Source: Symbiodinium microadriaticum (taxonomy: Eukaryota; Sar; Dinophyceae; Suessiales; Symbiodiniaceae). Taken from it: a stretch of DNA of 64,000 nt. Below are positions 56,175 through 64,000 of the stretch, piece after piece. Within the stretch, counting starts at the first letter, position 1, and each line of letters starts with the position of its first letter. The stretch spans positions 48,969 to 112,968 of the forward strand of contig LSRX01001309.1 in NCBI GenBank assembly GCA_001939145.1. Direction: 5' to 3'. A model generated the notes under the pieces. The model was given only the letters and a program-made list of their open reading frames with translations. It had not been told where the DNA came from and did not search any database. The position numbers and the translations under genes are program-made.

Positions 56175-56476
56175 CTGTACACATTCTGAGTGCTCCACTA
56201 GATTGAGACAAGCATTGAATTAAGGGTTTAGGGTTTAGGGATTAATGAAGTGTTTAGGGTGATTAAGGGATGGCCAACCCTGCTACTTCTCTTGTATGGG
56301 ACTCATGAAAACGGCATCCCTGACGCGTGAGGCGGGTTCTCCATCTTTGGCGTCAAAAGAAACAACAGAACTGGTCACACGGACACAAAGTTACTGCCAA
56401 ACTCTGGAGCGTAGGGCTGTCGCGTCTTGGGCATCTCAAGTTGCGTCCGGGCTACCCCAGCGTGCCCCGGATTCAC

Positions 56477-56518
56477 CACGTTGCCCATGTAGATGCCCAA
56501 GGACACCGCCGGGTTCAG
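56477..56518 (-). CDS. Aquaporin, second NPA loop exon
   Basis: Encodes LNPAVSLGIYMGNV after acceptor ggcgag|CTG. The second Asn-Pro-Ala box is intact, but the residue after it is Val where water-selective aquaporins have the pore Arg. The donor is uncertain: GTG|GTGAAT gives this end; reading on to GC or GT sites downstream would add VNPGHAGV. The heptamers around this exon are in the opposite orientation to the other exons. Confidence 0.85.
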
Positions 56519-56689
56519 CTCGCCTCAGGCAGTTAGAAGGAATGAAATTGGTCAGCTTCCCTGCCAGAAGGAGCTCAAGCGATTCAAGGGCTGCCCACTA
56601 GGAACGAAGATAACCCTAAACCCCTAAACCCCTAAACCCTAAACCCCTAACCCCTAAAGCCTGCACCCTAAAGGCCCTAAACCCGGCTT

Positions 56690-56800
56690 AAAGCCTGCCA
56701 TTTTCCCCTCACCGTCATGCGTGACAGGCCTCCAGAGATAGCAGACGAAGCGAAGCCGCCAACGGTCACCTGCGTGGCGAGGCGGGCTCATAGTATAGCT
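56690..56800. other. Unique island in an aquaporin intron
   Basis: Open on both strands and bounded by CCCTAAA and TTTAGGG. It may contain a missing small exon between FGAASV and the NPA loop, but no matching residues were found. Confidence 0.3.
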
Positions 56801-57195
56801 TAGGAATGTCGGTTTAGGGTTTAGGGTATCAACCTAACAGACCAAACCTTATCATACCGAAAGCATTCCATCATTCCAAGATTCTTGAACTGGTGCTGAA
56901 GACCCTAAACCCTAAACCCGAAACACTAAACCTGTAAACCCTAGATGGAGGGGTCCTCAGCGTTCAGGCTCTAATGGTTAGACTCACGGATCCGTACTGT
57001 AGGGGCAGTGCCAACTAAAATGAGGCTTGGCGTACACTTACAGTTTAATTAGAATCCACCCTTATAGAAACCCTATAGAAACCCATAATATAGATCCCTT
57101 TAAGGAAACCGAAGAAAAGGGACCCAAAGTAGTAATAATATGATTTAATTAGGACCTAGGAGCTTGAAGGCATCATCTTTGTGGATCCTACAGTC

Positions 57196-57213
57196 GACAG
57201 ACGCGGCCCCAAA
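57196..57213 (-). CDS. Aquaporin, possible micro-exon
   Basis: TTTGGGGCCGCGTCTGTC after acceptor ggcaag; encodes FGAASV, which fits the Gly/Ala-rich stretch before the second NPA box. The donor would be GA or GT. The link to the NPA exon is incomplete (a few residues are missing), so the model is tentative here. Confidence 0.35.
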
Positions 57214-57501
57214 CTTGCCGAATTTCGAGGTGGAAGAGGGGGGAACAAGGAATATGTGGTAAGCACTCAAGTATTCTATATTGTTTATAGTGCAGGAAAA
57301 TACAGTATAATGTTCTGCAAGGAACAAGCTTTTCTAGTATAACAATAGTAATACTGGTAATAAGCACAATAATAATGATCAAAGGTTATCATGTAAGAGA
57401 ATATAGCAAAATACTTAGATCATATACTGTATAATATCAGATATAAGATCATGATATATAATATTGGCCTGAAAGCCCTGCACTAGGTAAGTCCGAGTCA
57501 C

Positions 57502-57543
57502 ACACGCGCCGATGGCCAGGCCAAAGTAGGCATTCTGTTTCCT
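57502..57543 (-). CDS. Aquaporin, start of the segment before loop E
   Basis: Acceptor gcacag|AGG; encodes RKQNAYFGLAIGAC. NAYFGLAIG is typical of the MIP stretch leading to the second NPA box. The donor is set at TGT|GTGACT but GGC|GCGTGT is possible. The upstream intron side has CCCTAAA. Confidence 0.8.
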
Positions 57544-57640
57544 CTGTGCTGCAGGATTTACGCCCAAGAGCTCCGAGGTCTAAAGGGTTTAGGGTTCAGG
57601 AGTCAAAACCCAGGATTGGCAGGGTTTAGGGTTTAGGGTT

Positions 57641-57749
57641 CCCAGGGAGCCCAATACCCCTTAATTAAGGAATATAGCTTAGATCATGATAGTAAGCCCC
57701 GTATAATTTAAGGTATATTCCTTAATTCAGTGGTATTGGGCTGTTTGGG
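57641..57749. mobile_element. MITE family 2
   Basis: cccagggagcccaatacccc and ggtattgggctgtttggg; core ttaattaaggaatatagctt. In an aquaporin intron. Confidence 0.9.
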
Positions 57750-57869
57750 TTTCTACTTAGACCACGAAAGCAGCATACCAGTACCCCTTTAGGCTGACTT
57801 GAAAGCTGCGGGTAGGGCTTAAAGAGGACCTGGCCACGAAATGAACGTCGATGATGCAGCTTTCCTAAG

Positions 57870-57979
57870 CCAAAGGGTCCTTTGTACCTTCTAAAGCAGA
57901 ATGTAGGGTTTCTATGTTAGGAGTTACTACTATGATGTAGGGAAGGATCCCCCATAACAGTACATAGGAATCTTTGGGT
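57870..57979. mobile_element. MITE family 8
   Basis: gccaaagggtcctttgtacc and the complement of acataggaatctttgggta. Confidence 0.75.
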
Positions 57980-58094
57980 AATAAGCCCACAAGTCCTCAA
58001 AGTCTGGAACCTCAGACCGAAATTTCAAGTGAACATGCCAGATCACTAGGTGTGTAAGTGCTTCGGTATGTCGGCATATAAGAATTGTAAGCAA

Positions 58095-58410
58095 AGCAGA
58101 GACGTATGTAGGTATGCATGCATGTGTGTATGTATGTACTTATGCATGTGTGAAAAAGATAGTAAAAGAACACGAAACACTGAATGAATGAAGGAATAAT
58201 TCGACGAAAGAAGGAACGAATGTATGTATGCACGCATGCATGTACGTCGTACGTCTGTATGTAACGAAGGAACGTTGGTGTTGTGTGTAAAGTGTGTAAG
58301 AGATCTATGCATGCAGGCATGAGTACATGCATGCATGCATGCAGCACGCATACATTCCTACAAACATGCAGACAAGCGTACGAGCACACAAGCATCCTGT
58401 CTGTCTGCCT
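58095..58410. repeat. ATGC/ATGT/ATCT simple-repeat region
   Basis: Imperfect tetranucleotides in the intron between exons 58,693 and 57,543; the open frames here are His/Tyr/Thr repeat artefacts. Confidence 0.85.
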
Positions 58411-58692
58411 ATCTATCTATCTATTCTGAATGTGTTTGGTTATTTGGTTCATTGTTTATTACTCTAATGTTGCCAAAACATATACTGTACGCATCGGCGC
58501 ATGATTCTCAAGTGCTGTTCCACATGCTTATTCACCATCCCAGTTGGTCCTTCGAGCTCACGCCTTCTACAGGTTGCGGTCTCATGTAATCTATGGCCCG
58601 CAAGCGCTGTAACATGCAGCCTTGCACCCGGTTGCCCAGGGGGGGTCCCTAAACCTCCGGCATTCAACACCGAGCCGCGTTTTCCACTCTGC

Positions 58693-58725
58693 CGGAGTGT
58701 CCGTGGTGGCCACCGTCAGCACCAC
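58693..58725 (-). CDS. Aquaporin, helix 5 small exon
   Basis: 33 bp encoding VVLTVATTDTP. Acceptor ctggag|GTG, donor CCG|GCAGAG (GC type). It continues ILAY from the previous exon in phase 0; VVLxVATTD is the classical end of MIP helix 4/5 and the following loop. Confidence 0.85.
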
Positions 58726-58922
58726 CTCCAGCGTTGCGGTTGTGGGCATGCAGAAAAATGCTCAAAAAGCTCTCTCGGGTGGGAAGCGTAGGGTATAGAT
58801 ATCACGTTTTAGAGGTATGGGGGTTTAGACCCTGTGTTTTGCTCTTTCTACAAATTCTGCTCGGTTTGAGCCCGACAATCCATTCAGCAATCAGCCATCC
58901 TTTTGTTTGCAGCCGAAGGGGC

Positions 58923-59011
58923 ATAGGCCAGGATCATGGTGAAGAGGAGCTCTGCCGCGCACGCTTGTCCCACCTGATCGCTCTTGGGGGCAGGAGGGCC
59001 CAGCAAGCGGA
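58923..59011 (-). CDS. Aquaporin, loop C and helix 4/5 exon
   Basis: 89 bp. Two bases complete Ile from the previous exon, then RLLGPPAPKSDQVGQACAAE and LLFTMILAY. Acceptor acaag|TC, donor CCTAT|GCCCCTT (GC type). QACAAELLFTMILAY matches the MIP consensus QAxxAELxxTxxLxF/Y. Confidence 0.9.
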
Positions 59012-59526
59012 CTTGTTGGAGCTCCGAGGAGATTCCAACGAAATAGCAATCACGGCCTGGTCTCATGGTGTCTTGGGAAATCCGTGTCTGAGTATCGCGG
59101 CTCTTGACGTTTTGATTTAGCCTGTAGGTCTAGAGGGATTTAGGGTTTGGTTTGTTTTTTGACTTTAGGTTTTGGGGGGGCCTTAGCACCGACGGCTTGC
59201 CGTTTCACTACCTGCCTATGGGCGTGGCAGTTTATAATTGGGACAGCCCCACTTAGGGTACTCATCGCCAAATTTTGGAATATGTAGCAGGCCATCAACC
59301 CTTTAAGACTTTAAGTGCACCCTGAACTCTTGCATCCTATGCTCACATCCTAAACAGAAACAATCGAGGTTGCGTCCGCTGATCCTTTGAGTAATCTCGA
59401 ACCGGCAGAAGCCCGCCTGGTACTTTTTCCCGGGCTGAAGCACGATCGACATCTTCGCCATCCTGGGGGCTGTCAAAGCTCCAACAGAACTAGAACTGTA
59501 AGTCAGACCCAACAATGACAACTGGT

Positions 59527-60165
<639 letters not shown>

Positions 60166-60203
60166 TAATCCCTACGAGTGATGTCTAAAGTCTCTAGTGA
60201 GGC

Positions 60204-60282
60204 TCGCGGAGTTCATCTGAAAGAAGGCCGACGTGATCCCAGCGAGGAGGCCCCCAAAGAGCTGGCAAAGCATGTAGCAAAC
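60204..60282 (-). CDS. Aquaporin, helix 3 exon
   Basis: 79 bp. Acceptor acagag|GTT, donor GCGA|GCCTCA (GC type). VCYMLCQLFGGLLAGITSAF is a MIP helix 3 (YxxxQxxGGxxAGI). Phase 0 in, phase 1 out. Flanked by CCTAAA upstream and TTTAGGG downstream in gene sense. Confidence 0.9.
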
Positions 60283-60981
60283 CTCTGTCTAGGGTTCAAA
60301 GTTTAGGATTTTGGGGGTTAAAAGCTTCGGGTTGAGGTCCAGGGATTTGTGATAGTTTAGGGAGTTGTGGTTGTGGGTGTAGTTTAGGGTATACGGTACG
60401 GAGATTTGTGAGAGCATCACGCTGCTAAATGGAACTCCTTTCGCCTTACTACTCTCAGAGGTGAGCAAGAACAACGTCTGCTCGACGGAGATCCCTTTAA
60501 ACAACGGCGAAGAGATCCAAGACGCTAAACATCCTCTGAAAGAGTCGCAAGTTCAGTTGACAGGTTCATGCGTCTGGACAACAACTGCAGGGCATCTGAA
60601 TCCAAGCAGTTTTGATGATACTTCAGAGAGATCGCACGACTCGCGCGAATTGCACAATGTTTGTTGCGAGAAGCTAAGCTAAGCAATGTTGGGTCATAAG
60701 GGTGTGGCAGCAACCAGCGAAATCATTCACATCCAACATGGGCCGCAGGCACACGAACCGTGATCCAGAGCCACGTGGAATCTGTTCCAAAAGCCAACTG
60801 CAGCCCCGAGTGGTTACGCCGACTACCAGATTCAGACAGCCCGGCCCTCAAGCTCTTACAAGTAATTAAGTGCAGCGCACAATTCAGCCGAAGCCGAAAA
60901 TCCTAAACCTCCCTGAACCCCAAACCCGAAAACCCTAAACCCTAAACCCATACCAACAGTAGAGCTGTTCCGGCAAGGGGC

Positions 60982-61061
60982 TGCATCTTTCGCGGTGCAC
61001 TTCCCGCGCAAGGACACGGCCAGCGTCACGGCTGGGTTGAGGTGGGCGCCAGAGATGTTGC
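60982..61061 (-). CDS. Aquaporin (MIP family), first NPA loop exon
   Basis: Aquaporins are six-helix membrane channels for water or small neutral solutes. This exon holds the first pore loop: two bases complete Gly, then NISGAHLNPAVTLAVSLRGK and CTAKDA. SGAHLNPAVT is diagnostic of the family. Acceptor gaaaaag|GC, donor GATGCA|GCCCCTT (GC type); phases fit the exons on each side. The gene lies on the minus strand from the right window edge to 54,054, with about eleven short exons and introns of 0.08-2.3 kb. Both NPA boxes are intact and no stop or frameshift was seen, so it is probably functional. Helix 1 is cut by the window edge. Substrate cannot be told; the Val after the second NPA is unusual. 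Confidence 0.92.
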
Positions 61062-61643
61062 CTTTTTCGGGATCCCTTTCTGTTCGGTTTAGGGTTTAGG
61101 GTTTAGGGTTTGCTATGTTAGGGTTTAAGGTTCAGGGTTTGGGGTTTAGGAATCCGTGACTGTTATGCAACTACCTACAGGGTTTTTATGGTTCTAAGGG
61201 TCGCATAAACTCTTACAGGGCTTTGCTGGGCTTTGAAGTAGCCCGGGAGAAAAAAGTGTAAACTTTCGCAAACTTTCATGTCATTCTGGTTCCTTTAAAG
61301 GAACAGGTGCCCAAAAGAAGGTATGCAAATATTGGTAATCCAGAACCTAGTTTAGGGATAGCTCGCTGTGACTGACCTTGGGTTTGAGACATTGGGGTCG
61401 GTTGCCAAGGACCAGGTCTCATGTGCCAGACACAGGCAAACCTCGAAGCTCTGGAACTGACAGTGCAAAAAACAATATGACTGCATATAACAAAACATAA
61501 TACAACATAACATAATCCAGAATCATAGAATATATACTCGCCCCTGCGCCATGCGGATCCCGGATAAAGGCAGGCGCCCGAACGGTCCGAACAAACCTTC
61601 GGGCGGAATAGTCTATGTCTTCGGTAGAAGGCCTCATGGGTAG

Positions 61644-61735
61644 CGGTAGTTCTCTAAAGTAGGCCGGCTTTTAGGCCACCAAAATAGAACAGCACCCTTG
61701 AAAAAAGGGACCCTCAACCCCAAAAGAATCCTGAT
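61644..61735. mobile_element. MITE family 4, right end decayed
   Basis: cggtagttctctaaagtagg, then cagcacccttgaaaaaaggg. Confidence 0.65.
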
Positions 61736-62236
61736 AGTACCCTTACAATTCTAGCTATAGCAACCCCATAGGAACCCATATAGATCCCTTGAGGGAACCT
61801 TAAAAAGAAAAGGAACCCAAAAGGCAAAAAAATCCTTATAGTGCCCTTCTAGAAACCCCATAGGAGCCCATATACCTAAGGAACCTTAAAAAACAGGGAC
61901 CCGCAACCCAAAAACCTACTTGGGAGGTGTCGACCAGGCCAGGCCTGCTCGTGAGCAGACACTTCCTTAACGACGACATGAACCGAAAAGGGGTTTTAGG
62001 GGTTTAGGGGTTTTAGGGGTTTTAGGGGCTTTAGGAGTTTAGGGGTTTAGCGGTTTTAGGGGTTAAGGGGTTTAGAGGTTGCCACTTATGGAAAGAGTAC
62101 CTCTTGCTTTAAGTTTGGATGGGATCTATGATCATGAGGCCCTGAACTCGTCGACCGCTACATAAAACCCCATAGCCGCTGGGATTTCCAGACATGTTCA
62201 GGCTGAGGACATGCAGCGCCAGGGTCACTGCAGCTT

Positions 62237-62344
62237 CCCAAAGAGCCCAACACCCCTGAAATAGGGAATATACTTTAAATTCTACAGGGCTTAGTCTTCT
62301 GATTTAAGGTATATTCCTTCATTGAGAGGTATTGGGCTCTCTGG
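62237..62344. mobile_element. MITE family 2
   Basis: cccaaagagcccaacacccc and gtattgggctctctgg. Confidence 0.9.
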
Positions 62345-62680
62345 ATTTTGACAAGCCCTGAGACAAGGATGCCACGGTCTCCGATGCGCGCATCCCACTT
62401 TCGAGCCTCTCGCTTCAAGAATGCACGCTTCCGTATTTCCTCCGAAAGCTTGAGAACCGGAGTGATCTCGTCAATGATCAGTTTAGGGTTCAGGGTTTAG
62501 GATTTAGGGTTGCTAGAAGCATTCGGTTGTCGGCATCAGCAGTCTCCTTCAGTCCGGCCAGTGAGAGTCAGCTTCTGCTTTGCCCATGCTCCACTCTCTC
62601 AATGAAGAGGGCGACACTAGATTTGCCGATCTTCGTGTTGAACAACATCAGCACCCAAGATCTGCGTGCTGTCAGGGTTT
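62345..62680. other. Coding-like islands inside the largest aquaporin intron
   Basis: Two islands (62,345-62,480 and 62,505-62,680) separated by heptamers. On the minus strand they read IIDEITPVLKLSEEIRKRAF... and VLMLFNTKIGKSSVALFIER...; plus frames are also open. The aquaporin reading frame skips them cleanly, so they would be a nested gene, alternative exons or chance. No family was recognised. Confidence 0.35.
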
Positions 62681-62684
62681 CCCC

Positions 62685-62768
62685 TAAACCCTAAACCCCA
62701 AACCCTAAACCCTAGACCCTAAACCCTAGACCCTAAACCCTAGACCCTGAACCCTAAACCCTAAAATG
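62685..62768 (-). repeat. CCCTAAA array
   Basis: About eleven units with a repeated ccctagaccctaaa dimer. Confidence 0.93.
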
Positions 62769-62996
62769 TAGGCCTAATGAGGGTTAGCGGCCCTCAGCTC
62801 GAAACCTAAACCCAAAGCCCTGAACTGCAGGGGTTCTCACAAGGGGGTAAGAACCACCGGTCTACTGAGGGCCCACAGCCGCAAGATGTTTCATGGAATA
62901 CTTTAAGAACGCTCCTGGAAACTAGATCGTTCATAGACTCCGATATCCCTTAACTGAGGGTCTCGCATTAAAGATCCATACTGCGCTTTGTGACAT

Positions 62997-63099
62997 GGGT
63001 AGTTTTCTAAAGTAGGGTCCCGCTTTAGGCCCCCAATATAGTATGGCACCCTTATTAAAAGGACCCCCAAAAGGGACCCTACTTTAGAGAACTGCCCAG
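62997..63099. mobile_element. MITE family 4
   Basis: gggtagttttctaaagtagg and accctactttagagaactgc; clear inverted ends. Confidence 0.92.
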
Positions 63100-63342
63100 A
63101 AATCCCGTAGACACGCATGAGCCATGAGGGAACGTGGAGTCTCCGGGTGTGTTCTCCATGAACTTTGAGATGCTGGGCATTGTGTTTTTGGAAGGATGAA
63201 GGGCTCGTCGTACCTGAACTGCGAGATAATACAGGGTTTAGGGTTTAGGATTTAGAGTTTAGGGCAGGCTTCTGTGGTTCGGGTCTTGTGCTTTAAGGCG
63301 GGTGCTTCACCCGATGTTAAGGGTATACACTGAGTGCGCTGC

Positions 63343-63394
63343 CCAGCGAGTAGATCATGCAAGTGAGCGCTGCAGCTGCTGAGAAGGCGGTTGC
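63343..63394 (-). CDS. Aquaporin, helix 2 exon
   Basis: 52 bp. Acceptor attcag|GCA, donor CTGG|GCAGCG (GC type). Encodes ATAFSAAAALTCMIYSL plus the first base of Gly. Spliced to 61,061 it gives MIYSLGNISGAHLNPAV, the textbook helix-2 to loop-B transition; the exact fit of phase and motif supports this 2.3-kb intron. Confidence 0.88.
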
Positions 63395-63409
63395 CTGAAT
63401 ACAGTTTAA

Positions 63410-63935
63410 GGTTTAGGGTTTCGGGATCATTAGAATACGATGCCCTTATAACTTATAAACAAATCCGTTTAAACGGGTCTATAAGGGCTACTACAGGGGT
63501 ACCTTCAGGGCTTAATATAGGGGACTTAACCATATGAATAAGATTCCTTTTTTCAGGGGTTGTTGTAAAATTAGTTTCGAGAAGGGACTAGAAAGGCATA
63601 CTAGTACCAGTTGTTTCATTCGATTGCAAACACAGGTTCTGAACCGCACCTCCGCTCAAGTCCAGTCTGTGTTAAGATTAGGTTTACATCTTACTTTGAG
63701 GTTTGTGGTTGATGGTTTAGCACTGCGGGGGGGCAAGCAAACGTTGCAAGTGCCGAGTCTACCTAATATCTAAGATGGGGGGTTTAGGGATTCAGGGTTC
63801 AGGCTGTTGGGCTTCGGGATCAGTATGTATACTGAGGGTCATTGATCCCTAAACCCTTAAACCAATAAACCGCTAGACCCCTAAACCCCTAAACCAATAA
63901 ACCCGTAAACCCCCCAACCCCCTAAACCCCTAAAC
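63410..63935. other. Aquaporin intron, nothing else resolved
   Basis: Heptamers at both ends and an island at 63,540-63,770 with a 79-codon plus frame of no recognised family. Confidence 0.4.
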
Positions 63936-63940
63936 CCTAC

Positions 63941-64000
63941 TTCCAAAGCGCCTCGCGATGGAGTCGAGGCCACAAGGATGAGGATTTGAGGCTTTTGTTG
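63941..64000 (-). CDS. Aquaporin, possible helix 1 end, cut by window edge
   Basis: Minus frame QQKPQILILVASTPSRGALE up to donor GGAA|GTAGGG, phase 0, as the helix-2 exon needs. A hydrophobic run followed by S-P and GAL resembles the end of MIP helix 1, but the evidence is short and one-sided. Confidence 0.4.

Noticed and set aside
59400..59500. Extra aquaporin exon (minus frame SIVLQPGKKYQ)
   Set aside because: The exons at 60,204 and 58,923 join in exact phase without it, and the residues do not fit the MIP pattern.
62130..62235. Aquaporin helix-1 or second NPA-like segment (VTLALHVLSLNMSGN)
   Set aside because: It lies between the helix-2 and NPA exons, which splice directly; the order would be wrong.

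Overview
The window looks like nuclear DNA of a protist with a large, repeat-filled genome, most likely a dinoflagellate. That is inferred from three things: degenerate copies of the plant/alveolate-type telomere heptamer TTTAGGG/CCCTAAA scattered through the whole 64 kb; small exons in introns that often start with GC instead of GT; and one long reverse-transcriptase ORF of non-LTR type. Species cannot be named, and other TTTAGGG-telomere algae or chromerids are not excluded. Nothing bacterial is present (no operons, no ribosome-binding-site-spaced genes, no rRNA or tRNA recognised).

Layout. 1-35 kb is a mosaic of unique islands of about 60-200 bp between heptamer arrays and roughly 100-bp inverted-repeat elements (MITEs). 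Many islands look exon-like, but most are open on both strands, so strand and gene models are unresolved. 35.27-35.44 kb may be a plus-strand 3' exon. 35.46-37.56 kb is a minus-strand gene of unknown function, supported by six introns whose phases match. 37.6-42.9 kb holds more islands and a 340-base assembly gap (41,660-41,999). 43.1-46.8 kb is one 5'-truncated non-LTR retrotransposon flanked by a 17-bp target-site duplication; its 3' end is made of three tandem units of about 325 bp. 46.8-54 kb is again mosaic. 54.05-64 kb is the 3' part of a minus-strand aquaporin (MIP) gene; exons with both NPA motifs and recognisable helices were found by translating short islands, and the gene runs off the right edge.

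The main structural observation is that in the aquaporin gene many exons lie between CCCTAAA-type sequence on the 5' side and TTTAGGG-type sequence on the 3' side (gene sense). Introns therefore tend to carry complementary heptamers near their two ends. The pattern has clear exceptions and is offered as a hypothesis. At least ten families of short palindromic elements, several with TA target duplications, account for much of the remaining intronic and intergenic sequence.
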